Position numbers and translations under genes: made by a program
From: Pelagibius sp. Alg239-R121
Lineage (GTDB): Bacteria; Pseudomonadota; Alphaproteobacteria; Kiloniellales; Kiloniellaceae
Reading direction: 5' to 3'
DNA length: 64,000 nt
Assembly (NCBI RefSeq): GCF_947331435.1
Contig: NZ_CAMZOF010000012.1
Coordinates: 1-64,000 of the forward strand
In this document: piece after piece, positions 9,147-17,793 of the stretch
How the letters are laid out: the number at the start of each line of letters is the position of its first letter
Position numbering within the stretch: position 1 is the stretch's first letter
The notes under the pieces: model-generated
What the model saw: only the letters and a program-made list of their open reading frames with translations
Database searches by the model: none
What the model was told of the DNA's origin: nothing

Positions 9147-10094
9147 CTAGGCGCGCTTGTGGACAAGCTTGGATTCGGGGCTGTGAATACGGCGCAGACA
9201 ATCCAAAAACTCCTGGACCAGGCGCGATGGCTGCGGCGAGCGGCGTACGACCACCGAGTGACTGCTCCGATAGTGGTACTCTTCGGGACGCAGGCAGCGC
9301 ATGGAACCGGAATCAACAAATCTCTTGGCGTAATGGTCAGGCAAAAAGCCTAAATAACAGCCCGATAGAATGAGCACCGCCAAGGCTTCTTCGTCGTAGG
9401 CATCCGCACTACGTTTTAAGTTGAGGCGATGGCTCACTTCCATGTTAGGCGAATGGAATCCGATGCCGGCATATTTGTGCTGCCGCACGTCCTGCCGCGA
9501 AATCTCGGAATCGGCCCGCCCGAATAAAGGATGATTGGCGCCACAGTACAGGTACATCTCTTCCGAATAGACCGGATAGTAATTCAGGCTGCTGGATTGC
9601 CTGTGTGGCGGAATAATCGCAAGATGGAAGCGTCCTGACAGAACGCCGCTTTCGATCGCGTTGAATGGCTCGACGTGAATTTCGATCGTCGCCTTGGGTG
9701 CAATCTCGTCGAACGACCTGATGGTCTCGGGAAGGCGTGCGTCCGGATTTGTCACGGTTTTGTCGAACAGCGCGATGGATAGATGTCCTGTAAGCCGGAG
9801 GTGAACCTCGTCGATATCGGACTGAAAATTGTTAATCGCCGACAAAAGACGGGCCGACGCATCGAGAACCCGCTCCCCTTCCGAAGTAAGGGCAAAACCC
9901 GCCGGTCCGCGGTCGCACAGCTTGACGCCCAGCCGCATCTCAAGATCAGTCAGATGGCGACTGATCGTAGAGCGTCCAATATTGAGTTCGAGCTCAGCTG
10001 CCGACAGTCCACCACAGGCGACGACTGAGCGAAATACGCGCAGTAACCGTATGTCGACATCGCTCACTCGGCCAAGCAGTGCTTTTCGTGCCAT
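9147..10094 (-). CDS. LysR family transcriptional regulator
   Basis: A 315-residue LysR-type regulator. The N-terminal winged helix-turn-helix covers about residues 14-75, including the SAAELELNIGRSTISRHLTD recognition region. The rest is the periplasmic-binding-protein-like effector domain. It is divergent from the first TRAP operon across a 309-base gap, so it most likely controls that operon in response to the transported substrate. This is inferred from position only. Confidence 0.9.
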   Translation of the reverse strand: MARKALLGRVSDVDIRLLRVFRSVVACGGLSAAELELNIGRSTISRHLTDLEMRLGVKLCDRGPAGFALTSEGERVLDASARLLSAINNFQSDIDEVHLRLTGHLSIALFDKTVTNPDARLPETIRSFDEIAPKATIEIHVEPFNAIESGVLSGRFHLAIIPPHRQSSSLNYYPVYSEEMYLYCGANHPLFGRADSEISRQDVRQHKYAGIGFHSPNMEVSHRLNLKRSADAYDEEALAVLILSGCYLGFLPDHYAKRFVDSGSMRCLRPEEYHYRSSHSVVVRRSPQPSRLVQEFLDCLRRIHSPESKLVHKRA

Positions 10095-10403
10095 CTCTAA
10101 TGTTTCACAGTTATCAAACTATCCTTCCAGCTTCTACTATACATGAAACGTACATGTCATGGTAAAGTTGTGAATAAGGTCCGATAAATGGTAGCGTTAA
10201 CCATAAGAAGAGGTAGCGTGAACCATAAGGAGCGATAAACCGACGCAGCAAAGCCGGAAACCCCGCTTGCGAGCAGTCATCAACGGGACCACAGGGAGTG
10301 ATGGCTACCGTTCTTCGTAGCTTGCTCACTTGTTGGCCTAATCAAGCATTGGCCCAGCGGTTGTAACGACTGCCGGAATCAAATGCGTACTAAGGAGGTT
10401 CAA
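10095..10403. promoter_or_regulatory. Divergent control region, LysR / TRAP operon
   Basis: This spacer separates the divergent LysR gene and dctP. It holds a pair of 18-base direct repeats at 10190-10229 (listed separately). GTTT-N10-AAAC near 10101-10118 fits the loose T-N11-A rule for LysR boxes. ACATG-containing repeats lie near 10140-10160. No exact promoter hexamers stand out. Confidence 0.5.
10190..10229 (+). repeat. Tandem 18-base direct repeat, possible operator
   Basis: GGTAGCGTTAACCATAAG at 10190-10207 is repeated at 10212-10229 with a single T-to-G change, giving a period of 22 bases, about two helical turns. The pair lies about 175 bases before dctP in the divergent spacer and could be a regulator-binding site. 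Function is inferred only. Confidence 0.6.
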
Positions 10404-11420
10404 GTGAAATTTGCGGGAAAACTAGCCGCCACGGCCGGACTTGCCGTAGCATTGTTTCTCAATGCTGCTGAGGACGTCTCGGCTAAAAACTTCAAGATGG
10501 CAGTCGGTGACGCTCATGGCAGTGCCCAGCACGCTTTGGGCGAGAAGTTCGTTGAGCTCTTTGAAGCAAAAACCGGTGGCAAGCATACGGCCAAAATGTT
10601 CCTCAATGGCCAGCTTGGCAGTGAGCAGGACACCGTCAACGAGGCCGCCATTGGAACTCTCGACTTCTCCATTCTGGCAATCAACAACATCACCCCTTTC
10701 TCGCCGACCGTCGGCGTGTTCACGCTTCCCTACGTCATCCTGAGCCTGGAAGACGCCGAGAAGCTTACGCAGGGTGAAATTGGTCAGGAACTGGTCGACA
10801 ACACGCTGCGTGACGCAGGTGTGCGCATCGTCGGCTGGACCTACACGGGCTTCCGTGTCCTGACCAACTCCAAAAAGCCCATCAAGACTCTCGAGGATCT
10901 GGACGGCGTGGTCGTACGTGTCCCGAAAAACGAGATCATGATCGATACCTACAAGTCCTGGGGCATCAACCCAACGCCGATGGCGTGGTCTGAAACCTTT
11001 ACGGCCCTGCAGCAGAAGGTCGTCGACGGTCAGGACAACCCCTACCTGACGGTTCACTCGATGAAGTTCTACGAAGTCCAGAAGTATGTCACGGCGATCC
11101 GTTACATCTTCTCGATCGAGCCGCTGATCGTCAGTGAAGCCGTCTTCCAGGATATGGACGAAGACGTCCAGAAGGCCGTCATCGAAGCCGGCAAGGAAGC
11201 AACTTTGCACAGCGCAAATCATCTGCGTGAGTCTGAAGCTGCAATCCGGGAAGACCTGCTCGCGAAGGGTATGCAGATTGACGAGCCTGCAGACGGTGAA
11301 AAAGAGTGGATCGAAAAAGCCACGACCGCTGTCTGGCCCAAGTACTACGACTCCATCGGTGGCGTCGACAAGCTGAACACGGTTCTGACGTCTCTCGGCC
11401 GCGATCCGGTCAAAGAGTAA
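10404..11420 (+). CDS. dctP: TRAP transporter solute-binding protein (DctP family)
   Basis: The periplasmic binding subunit of a tripartite ATP-independent transporter, about 338 residues. I place the start at GTG 10404 because a strong AAGGAGG (10392-10398) is 5 bases upstream; an ATG 21 bases earlier would put that site inside the gene. The first 27 or so residues form a Sec signal peptide ending near DVSA-KNF. The conserved arginine of the family, which contacts a substrate carboxylate, is expected in GVVVRVPKNE, and DGQDNPYLTV is the usual downstream signature. The ligand is probably an organic acid or zwitterion. A hairpin follows the gene before dctQ. Confidence 0.93.
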   Translation: MKFAGKLAATAGLAVALFLNAAEDVSAKNFKMAVGDAHGSAQHALGEKFVELFEAKTGGKHTAKMFLNGQLGSEQDTVNEAAIGTLDFSILAINNITPFSPTVGVFTLPYVILSLEDAEKLTQGEIGQELVDNTLRDAGVRIVGWTYTGFRVLTNSKKPIKTLEDLDGVVVRVPKNEIMIDTYKSWGINPTPMAWSETFTALQQKVVDGQDNPYLTVHSMKFYEVQKYVTAIRYIFSIEPLIVSEAVFQDMDEDVQKAVIEAGKEATLHSANHLRESEAAIREDLLAKGMQIDEPADGEKEWIEKATTAVWPKYYDSIGGVDKLNTVLTSLGRDPVKE

Positions 11421-11435
11421 AAAAAGACCGTCGTG

Positions 11436-11462
11436 GAGTGGCGGCTGTAATGGCCGCCACTC
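11436..11462 (+). promoter_or_regulatory. Intra-operon hairpin after dctP
   Basis: GAGTGGCGGC (11436-11445) and GCCGCCACTC (11453-11462) form a perfect 10-base-pair stem with a 7-base loop. No T tract follows, and the operon continues on the same strand. This fits an attenuating or mRNA-stabilising hairpin that keeps the binding protein more abundant than the membrane subunits. Confidence 0.65.
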
Positions 11463-11586
11463 TTCGTCAGCTGCATATGTTTGCTAGCGGGAAACGACGT
11501 TTCCGTCCCGTAACCTCATTGAATTCAGACGTTACAGGCCGGTTTTAACGAGGCGTCTTTCATCTCGAATAACGGGGGTTCGAACA

Positions 11587-12120
11587 GTGGGTAATAAGGT
11601 TCTCAGTTTCTTCGACAATATCGAAAGCTACATTTGCCGAACCTTGCTTGCTTTGTTCGTGCTTCTGCTTTTTGCGCAGATTCTGTCGCGTGAAATTTTC
11701 GGTCACTCCTTCTCCTGGAGTGAAGAGCTTTCAACCTACATGTTCGTTTGGTTCGTTTTCTTCGGTGCCAGTTATGCCGCCAAAATGTCGGCCCATAACC
11801 GTGTTACCTTTCAGCTCAAGTTTCTATCGCCTAAAGGCGTCCAGATCGTCGAAGGCATAGCCGATCTCTTCTGGTTGGCCTTCAATGTCTATTTTATCTA
11901 CCTCAGCTACGACTTCGTCTTTAACAAGATGAACCTGTTCTGGAAGTCCCAAACCTTGGGCGTTCCCATGAAGTACATCTACATCATCCTGCCGCTCGCC
12001 TTCACGCTGATGACATTCCGGATCCTCCAGATCAACTATTTGAAGCTCGTAAAGGGCGTTGACATTCGGGATCCTGAAAAAGCGGAAGTCGAGAAAATGA
12101 TCAAAGAAGGCGGGCAGTAA
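11587..12120 (+). CDS. dctQ: TRAP transporter small permease (DctQ family)
   Basis: The 177-residue small membrane subunit with four hydrophobic segments. The family hallmark FSWSEELSTYMFVWFVFFGA is in the second segment. It joins DctM in the inner membrane to drive sodium-coupled uptake. The start is GTG at 11587 with a G-rich stretch just upstream. It sits between dctP and dctM, with 99 bases before dctM. Confidence 0.91.
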   Translation: MGNKVLSFFDNIESYICRTLLALFVLLLFAQILSREIFGHSFSWSEELSTYMFVWFVFFGASYAAKMSAHNRVTFQLKFLSPKGVQIVEGIADLFWLAFNVYFIYLSYDFVFNKMNLFWKSQTLGVPMKYIYIILPLAFTLMTFRILQINYLKLVKGVDIRDPEKAEVEKMIKEGGQ

Positions 12121-12219
12121 ACCACCCACCGGCACCGGCAATATGCCTGGTGCGCAGAGTAAGCCGAACGGCTTTGAGGGGACGCGACAGCAAGTTCGCG
12201 AGTTAGGGGAAGCAGTTTC

Positions 12220-13560
12220 ATGGAAACGACCATTGTCTTTATCCTGTTTGGGTCTTTCTTAGGTCTCCTGTTACTGGGAGCACCGATCACCGTTGCATTG
12301 GGCGTCTCTGCCCTGATCTCGTTTCTGTATCTGGACGAGAACCCAATCAAGTTTGTCCAGATCGCCTTCACTTCAGTTGGCTCCTTTCCACTCATGGCGT
12401 TGCCGGCCTTTATCCTGGCCGGTGCTTTAATGGAGGCAGCGGGGATTTCGAGACGATTGGTGAACGTCGCGGAGAGTTTCGCCGGGCCGTTCACAGGTGG
12501 TATTTCGGCCGCCACCGTCTTTGCCTGCCTCTTTTTCGGTGCAATCTCCGGCTCAGGTCCCGCGACCACAGCAGCCGTCGGCATGCTGATGATCCCTGCC
12601 ATGATCGATCGCGGCTACGACAAAGGTATCGCGTCTGCCATTACCGCCTCGTCCGGTAGCCTCGGAATCATTATTCCGCCCTCGATCCCCATGGTGATTT
12701 TCGGCATCTCCGCGCTTGGCCTGCAGCCGCCGCCCGAAGCAGTCGAGAAATTCGGTATCTTCCAGTCGGTCTCGATTCCCAAGCTTTTCATCGCCGGTGT
12801 ACTGCCAGGCCTGGTGATATCGGTCAGCTTGCTGATCATGAACTACATCGTCTGCAAGAAGAAGGGCTACAAAGGCTCAGCGGATGGCTTCTCAGCCCGC
12901 AATATTCTTTGCACGCTCTACAATGGTTTTTGGGCACTGCTGGCGCCGATCGTCATCCTGGGCGGTATTTACTCGGGTTTCTTTACACCGACTGAAGCCG
13001 CCATCGTCGCGATCTTCTATACCTTGATCGTGGGCTTCTTCATCTATCGCGAACTTGATTGGAGATCGCTTGCACGCTCGCTCGAAACCACAACCTGGCT
13101 GACCGGGCGCGTCCTGCTGATCCTATTCACTGCAACGGTCTTCGGCAGGCTTCTGGTAGAAAACCAGATTCCCGCAATCATCGCCGAAGCCATGCTGAGC
13201 GCAACGGACAATCTCTACCTGATCTGGGCCATGCTGATCCTCTTCCTGCTCTTTGTCGGAATGTTCATGGAAACTTTGGCAACGATCCTGATCCTGACTC
13301 CGGTGCTGCTGCCAATCACCTATAGCCTGGGGATCGATCCGGTCCATTTCGGTGTGGTGATGGTCTGTGCGCTGGGCATCGGTTTCCAGACACCACCTCT
13401 GGGCGAAAACCTCTTTATCGCCTCAGGTATTTCCAACGTGTCGATCGAGGAAATCTCCCTCAAAGCCCTGCCCTTCGCGGCGGTCAACACGATCGCGGTT
13501 TTCATCATCGCTTTCTTCCCGCAAATCGTGCTCTGGCTGCCACAGGCATTCGGATACTGA
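12220..13560 (+). CDS. dctM: TRAP transporter large permease (DctM family)
   Basis: The 446-residue large membrane subunit, the transport channel, with about twelve hydrophobic segments. Typical stretches are FFGAISGSGPATTAAVG, SGSLGIIIPPSIPMVIFG and GFFTPTEAAIVAIFY. The PTEAA motif is strongly conserved in the family. It follows dctQ and is followed after 31 bases by a universal stress protein gene. Confidence 0.95.
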   Translation: METTIVFILFGSFLGLLLLGAPITVALGVSALISFLYLDENPIKFVQIAFTSVGSFPLMALPAFILAGALMEAAGISRRLVNVAESFAGPFTGGISAATVFACLFFGAISGSGPATTAAVGMLMIPAMIDRGYDKGIASAITASSGSLGIIIPPSIPMVIFGISALGLQPPPEAVEKFGIFQSVSIPKLFIAGVLPGLVISVSLLIMNYIVCKKKGYKGSADGFSARNILCTLYNGFWALLAPIVILGGIYSGFFTPTEAAIVAIFYTLIVGFFIYRELDWRSLARSLETTTWLTGRVLLILFTATVFGRLLVENQIPAIIAEAMLSATDNLYLIWAMLILFLLFVGMFMETLATILILTPVLLPITYSLGIDPVHFGVVMVCALGIGFQTPPLGENLFIASGISNVSIEEISLKALPFAAVNTIAVFIIAFFPQIVLWLPQAFGY

Positions 13561-13591
13561 TAGGCGTTATTGAGCGACAAGGAACGAACAG

Positions 13592-14086
13592 ATGCAACAT
13601 GACGTAAAGAACGTGCTCTACAGCACCGATCTGTCGCAAAACTCCCACATCGCTTTTGGCTATGCGGCTTATCTCGCCAAGCTGACGGGGGCGGATATTC
13701 ATCTGCTTCACGTTCTGGAGAAGCTCAGAGACGACGTAGCTTTTACGATTCAAGCGTATGTTCTCGACGATAATAAACGTCACGAGATCATGGACCTCCG
13801 TGTCAAAAATGCGGAGAAGCTGTTGAAGGAAAGACAGGACAGCTTTTGGGCTTCGCAAAGTGCAGAGGATCAAAAGGTCCGGGATCAGATCAAATCGACA
13901 ACGGTATGCGAATCCTATCCGGCTGAGGAAATTCTACAGACAGCCAAGAAGCGCAATTGCGATCTCATCGTCATGGGTTCGCACGAACGTGGCATGAGCC
14001 ACACCTTTCTCGGCTCGGTCGCAAAGAGCGTCCTGCGCCGATCGCACGTTCCGACCCTGATCGTTCCCCTGGTGGACGCTGAGTAG
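13592..14086 (+). CDS. Universal stress protein (UspA family), TRAP-linked
   Basis: A 164-residue UspA-fold protein. The ATP-binding signature near the C-terminus reads GSHERGMSHTFLGSVAKSV, close to the G-2x-G-9x-G(S/T) pattern of ATP-binding members. It closes the dctPQM operon with AAGGA ahead of its ATG. The arrangement matches TeaABCD of Halomonas, where the UspA protein TeaD modulates the ectoine TRAP transporter; a similar regulatory role here is inference. Confidence 0.88.
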   Translation: MQHDVKNVLYSTDLSQNSHIAFGYAAYLAKLTGADIHLLHVLEKLRDDVAFTIQAYVLDDNKRHEIMDLRVKNAEKLLKERQDSFWASQSAEDQKVRDQIKSTTVCESYPAEEILQTAKKRNCDLIVMGSHERGMSHTFLGSVAKSVLRRSHVPTLIVPLVDAE

Positions 14087-14119
14087 CCCGCCATTGGGAA
14101 TGACTCCGGGCAGCTGGAC

Positions 14120-14236
14120 TTAGAGCACGATCGTTCTTGATCGAACCGACCAAGAACGTGAATCGTCCTCTAACCAAATGAATTAGAGGCTGATTCACGC
14201 TTCTCTTTGATTCAAAGAAAAACGATCAGTCTCTAG
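14120..14236 (-). repeat. Mosaic palindromic repeat, copy A
   Basis: A copy, in minus orientation, of a repeat also present at 33577-33686 and 37096-37206. It holds two imperfect hairpins: one built on CGTTCTTGA/TCAAGAACG-like arms and one on AGAAAAACG-like arms. Its reverse partner at 37157-37206 matches base for base over most of about 54 bases, including GATCGTTCTTGA and CAAGAACGTGAATCG. It fills the gap between the stress protein gene and the TauA-like gene and is extragenic. Confidence 0.8.
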
Positions 14237-14258
14237 CCGAACTGCTGGAGGCAGAAAT

Positions 14259-15251
14259 ATGAAGAGTTTTTTCGCTACGGTATTGGTGGCGGGTTCGGTC
14301 ATGGGCGCGGCGGTATCTTCCGCGTTTGCCGCCAGCCACGAAAAGGTGACCATCGCCTACTTCAAGGAATGGCCAACGGCCAACCAGGTTGCGCAAGCCG
14401 AAAAATGGTATGATGAAGCAATGGGTGTGGAGGTCGAATGGCGAGCCTTTAATACCGGCGTTGAAATGGCCGAAGCCATGGTTGCGGGCGACGTGCAAAT
14501 CTCGTTCTCCATGGGCATCGTCCCCTTTGCCCTTGCGGTGACCGATGGTGCACCGATCAAAGTGGTCGGAATGGCGGTCGATACCGGTGGTGCCGACAAC
14601 TGCGTGATCTATAAGAAAGAAGCGATCGACCGTGCCAATGCGCACGAATTGGAAGGCCGCAAGGTCGCCGTTCCCCTCAACACCGTGACCCACTACAAGA
14701 TGCTGCGCAGTCTGGTCTTTCTGGGCGTCGACATCGGCAAGCTGGATGTCGTGGATATGTCACCGCACGATATCGATGACGCTTTCATTGGGGGCGAACT
14801 GGCAATGGGCTGTTCCTGGGGCGGACCGCTCCGTCGCATGAAGGGGCATGGTTGGGAACTACTCTCTGCAAACGAACAGGATCGTCTCGGTATCCGCGCC
14901 TTCGACGTTATCGCAGTCACCAACGATTACGCCAGCGAGCATCCGGATCAGGTGGTCAAGTTTCTGGAAGTCACCGACCGCGCGATCAAACATCTGGATG
15001 ATGACCCCAAAGCCGCAGAGGCGGTGATCGCCGAGGCCGCAGGCCTTGAGCTGAAAGATTCGAATATCGTCCTTTCTCTCTTTGATTTTTATACCCGCGA
15101 AGATCAGCTTACGGAACGCTGGATGAAAGGCGGAATTCAAACCTTTATCAAAGAAGTGGCGGATTTCTTCGAACAACAAGGAAAAATCGGCAAGGCGTTG
15201 GACGACTATGCTCCAACTGTCGACGCGAGCTTTTACGAGAAAGCCCAATAG
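14259..15251 (+). CDS. TauA/SsuA-type ABC transporter substrate-binding protein
   Basis: A 330-residue periplasmic binding protein of the nitrate/sulfonate/taurine family. Residues 1-25 are a signal peptide ending SAFA-ASHEKV. The mature protein begins VTIAYFKEWPTANQVAQAE, typical of taurine-binding proteins. A GGAGG site precedes the start. No ATPase or permease gene of the TauBC type is adjacent, so it is an orphan here and would have to use a transporter encoded elsewhere. It is flanked by repeat copy A upstream and an inverted repeat downstream. The ligand is uncertain; taurine or another sulfonate or amine is only a guess from family. Confidence 0.87.
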   Translation: MKSFFATVLVAGSVMGAAVSSAFAASHEKVTIAYFKEWPTANQVAQAEKWYDEAMGVEVEWRAFNTGVEMAEAMVAGDVQISFSMGIVPFALAVTDGAPIKVVGMAVDTGGADNCVIYKKEAIDRANAHELEGRKVAVPLNTVTHYKMLRSLVFLGVDIGKLDVVDMSPHDIDDAFIGGELAMGCSWGGPLRRMKGHGWELLSANEQDRLGIRAFDVIAVTNDYASEHPDQVVKFLEVTDRAIKHLDDDPKAAEAVIAEAAGLELKDSNIVLSLFDFYTREDQLTERWMKGGIQTFIKEVADFFEQQGKIGKALDDYAPTVDASFYEKAQ

Positions 15252-15329
15252 CTCAGTTACTTTAACGCACGGCGTCCGCGCAGGTTAAACGCTCGGAGCC
15301 GGATCGGTTTTCACGAAGCTTCCGAAACA

Positions 15330-15372
15330 TGTGAGCCAGCCTCCAGTTCTAATGGATAGAGGCTGGCTCACA
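15330..15372. terminator. Inverted repeat between convergent genes
   Basis: TGTGAGCCAGCCTC (15330-15343) and GAGGCTGGCTCACA (15359-15372) form a perfect 14-base-pair stem with a 15-base loop. It lies between the stops of the TauA-like gene and the LysR gene, a good place for a bidirectional terminator, although neither side has a long T run. Its arms resemble the GTGAACCAGCCTC...GAGGCTGATTCAC part of the mosaic repeats at 14 and 37 kb, so it may be a relative of them. Confidence 0.6.
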
Positions 15373-15388
15373 CAGTTAATGGCATCCA

Positions 15389-16294
15389 TCAAGAAGGATC
15401 GCACGTTAGACGCGCCCGTAAAAAGTCTATGGTGGCACGCACCTTGTTGGGCAAAAACGAACGGCTGGGATAGAGCAACCATGCGCCCGTCTCAAAAGTC
15501 GTTGCTGCAACCGAATAGTTCGGGAAGAGGTCGACCAGCCGCCCCTCTGCAATATCCTGATCAATCAGCCAGTCAGCCAGCAAGGCAGGTCCCAGTCCCG
15601 CCAGCGCCGCATGCCTTAATGCCAGGGCATTGGATATCGCAATTTCACCGCTCACCGGAATCTCGCGTAGATGATCCTGCCGATCACGAAAAAGCCATCG
15701 CGACCGAAAAGCCGGAAAGGTGAATAGCAAACAGGAACATCCCGTCAGGTCGTTCGGCTCGCGAACAGGTCCACAGTTGTCCAAGTAACCTCTGCTTGCG
15801 CACACACGGTAACGTGTGGTCATCAGCTTGCTACCGATCACATCAGCACTGACGGAAGGCGCCAGACGGATCGCCAGATCGATACGCTCGGCAATAAGAT
15901 CGACGTTTTCGTCCGTCAGCAGAAGTTCGAGTTTAAGATCCGCGTGAGTCGCTCTTAAATCGGCAAGCAATGGAACGATGCAGCGCTGTCCAAAGGCCAC
16001 CGAAGTGCTTAAGCGGAGTGTCCCGTGCGGTATCGCGCTGACGGCCAGCGCCTCTTCACGTGCCCGGTCCATCTCCTCAACCAAGGGCTCGACCCGTTGC
16101 AGATAGAGCTCACCGGCTTCTGTAAGTGATAAATGCCTTGTTGTGCGCTGAAGCAGCCGGACACCGACTTCTTCTTCCATCGCGGCGACTGCTCGCGATA
16201 CCGAAGACGGATCCAGGTCATGATTACGCGCAGCCGCAGCAAAGCTGCCCTGGCGTACCACGTCTAAAAGTAGCTCGAGATTTTTCAATTCCAT
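15389..16294 (-). CDS. LysR family transcriptional regulator
   Basis: A 301-residue LysR-type regulator. The helix-turn-helix is in the first 65 residues (SFAAAARNHDLDPSSVSRAV), followed by the effector domain. It lies 92 bases downstream of the flavin reductase gene on the same strand, so it may be the last gene of that operon or have its own promoter. It probably controls the RidA/hydrolase/flavin reductase genes; this is positional inference. Confidence 0.88.
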   Translation of the reverse strand: MELKNLELLLDVVRQGSFAAAARNHDLDPSSVSRAVAAMEEEVGVRLLQRTTRHLSLTEAGELYLQRVEPLVEEMDRAREEALAVSAIPHGTLRLSTSVAFGQRCIVPLLADLRATHADLKLELLLTDENVDLIAERIDLAIRLAPSVSADVIGSKLMTTRYRVCASRGYLDNCGPVREPNDLTGCSCLLFTFPAFRSRWLFRDRQDHLREIPVSGEIAISNALALRHAALAGLGPALLADWLIDQDIAEGRLVDLFPNYSVAATTFETGAWLLYPSRSFLPNKVRATIDFLRARLTCDPS

Positions 16295-16386
16295 TCATGA
16301 AAATTTTGCATGAAAGGAGCAAATTTAAAAGCGATATCAGGTAAATCAACAGGAATATCCGCCGGGTGATAAACCGAAGAGTCAGA

Positions 16387-17361
16387 TCAAACGATGGATT
16401 TTTCGGGCGTTGAATCGACACGCCGGGTTTCACCCTGCTTCTCATCACCGAGATAGATCGCGAAGCGCCCTTGGCGCAGTTCGCTGACGTAACGCCGCAA
16501 CATAAAACGCATAGCCTCGTCTTCGATTTTCTCGAAGGGGATATCGTCTAACTCAAAGAACTGCATGCCCTCAGGCGCCTCTCCGGTCGCCGTTCCCCGA
16601 TAGTAGATCGAACAGTCACCGGTCGTGTTGTCGTCGTAGACAGACAGCAGAAAATCTATGGATAACTTGAGGCTCTGCGTCTCAAGAGCTCCCGAAAGAG
16701 CGTCAAGGTTTGCTTCAACACCCCATAGCCCCGTGTTTGGAACAGTAACAGGGCCGTCGTCACTCCCAGCCTGCAAAAGGACCCGCTGGCCCTGCGCGAG
16801 TACTGCACCGATCACGGTTCCGGAAGATCGGCCCGCTGCCTTTACCAGAGAGCGCTCCATTTCCAGAGTAAAGTAGCCGCCGTTCACGTAGCCAAGTGGT
16901 GGGTTTCGCCGGTAGGCATAGTCACTCACACGCCCGATAAGAATAACATGGTCACCGGCATCAACCACCGTTTCGCGACTGCATTCGAACCACGACAGCG
17001 TACCCGCAAGCAGCGGCATACCGCTTTTACCGCTGGTCCATTCGGTAACCTCGAACTTGTCCGGCCGCTGGGTGGCGAAGAGGCCGGAGAGGTCTTTCTG
17101 GTCTTCCCCCAGGATATTGACCGCGAAGCCGTGCCCCTCGCTAAAAACCGGCAAGCTGGCGGCAGACTTTCCGATACAAACAAGCAAAAGTGGTGGATCG
17201 AGTGAAACCGACGTAAAGGAATTCGCCGTGAATCCGCGCGGCGTCCCGGCTTCCTCACGGGTGGTAATCACCGTGACGCCCGTCGCAAAAGTTCCGAAGG
17301 CATTGCGCAGATCCCGTGGGTCAAAACGGGATGGAGTTTGGCTCTCCAGGGTATCGCTCAT
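16387..17361 (-). CDS. Flavin reductase with long C-terminal extension
   Basis: A 324-residue protein. Residues 1 to about 165 are a flavin reductase of the RutF/HpaC family that supplies reduced FMN or FAD to a separate monooxygenase; the FATGVTVITT, GFTANSFTSVSLDPPLLLVC and HGFAVNILGEDQ segments are typical. The C-terminal 150 residues are a second domain whose ELDDIPFEKIEDEAMRFMLR stretch resembles the helical end of Nudix-like domains, though no Nudix box is present. Stand-alone RutF-type proteins lack it. No monooxygenase gene is adjacent; the nearest candidate is the luciferase-like protein at 32.5 kb. It is third after RidA in its operon, following the PcaC-like gene. Confidence 0.85.
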   Translation of the reverse strand: MSDTLESQTPSRFDPRDLRNAFGTFATGVTVITTREEAGTPRGFTANSFTSVSLDPPLLLVCIGKSAASLPVFSEGHGFAVNILGEDQKDLSGLFATQRPDKFEVTEWTSGKSGMPLLAGTLSWFECSRETVVDAGDHVILIGRVSDYAYRRNPPLGYVNGGYFTLEMERSLVKAAGRSSGTVIGAVLAQGQRVLLQAGSDDGPVTVPNTGLWGVEANLDALSGALETQSLKLSIDFLLSVYDDNTTGDCSIYYRGTATGEAPEGMQFFELDDIPFEKIEDEAMRFMLRRYVSELRQGRFAIYLGDEKQGETRRVDSTPEKSIV

Positions 17362-17412
17362 CTATCACCCCTCAGTCTGAAGACGGGAAGTATCCACGTC
17401 GACGCAGGCGTT

Positions 17413-17793
17413 CTAAAGCCGTCCGGCCTCTTTCAGCACGGCGTGGGCCGCCTTGAAAGCCGCCAGACCGGCCGGAATGCCCGCGTAAATCGAGACCTGC
17501 TTCAAAGCTTCTTTGATTTCATCGTTGGAAAGGCCGTTATTGATCGCACCGCGCACGTGCAGTTTAAGTTCATCGGTCTTTCCCAGTGCCCCCAACATGC
17601 CGAGGTTCAAGAGGCTCCGATCGCGCCGTGACAGACCTTCTCCACCCCATCCGTCGCCCCAGCAGTAAGTCGTCACCTGCTCCTGGAACGCCATCATAAA
17701 ATCATCGGCACTCTCTAGAGAGCGCTCCACGTACTCGGCTCCCAGAACAGCCTTGCGAATCTCCAGACCCTTCTCAAACATCTCGTCAGCCAT
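17413..17793 (-). CDS. Carboxymuconolactone decarboxylase family protein (PcaC-like)
   Basis: A 126-residue protein that closely follows the 4-carboxymuconolactone decarboxylase pattern: GAEYVERSLESADDFMMAF, then YCWGDGWGGEGLSRRDRSLL and LHVRGAINNGLSNDEIKEAL. PcaC removes CO2 in the protocatechuate branch of the beta-ketoadipate pathway. Here it overlaps the alpha/beta hydrolase gene by 8 bases, as in pcaDC pairs, but other pca genes are missing and the neighbours are RidA and a flavin reductase. The true substrate may therefore be a ring-cleavage product of an N-heterocycle or aromatic compound; this is inference. Confidence 0.85.
   Translation of the reverse strand: MADEMFEKGLEIRKAVLGAEYVERSLESADDFMMAFQEQVTTYCWGDGWGGEGLSRRDRSLLNLGMLGALGKTDELKLHVRGAINNGLSNDEIKEALKQVSIYAGIPAGLAAFKAAHAVLKEAGRL

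Noticed and set aside
10383-10403. ATG 10383 as the start of the first dctP
   Set aside because: The strong AAGGAGG at 10392-10398 would lie inside the gene; GTG 10404 gives a normal signal peptide with ideal spacing.
14120-14236. Simple terminator for the universal stress protein gene
   Set aside because: The palindromes belong to a dispersed repeat with copies ahead of other genes, and no T tract follows, so termination is not its evident origin.
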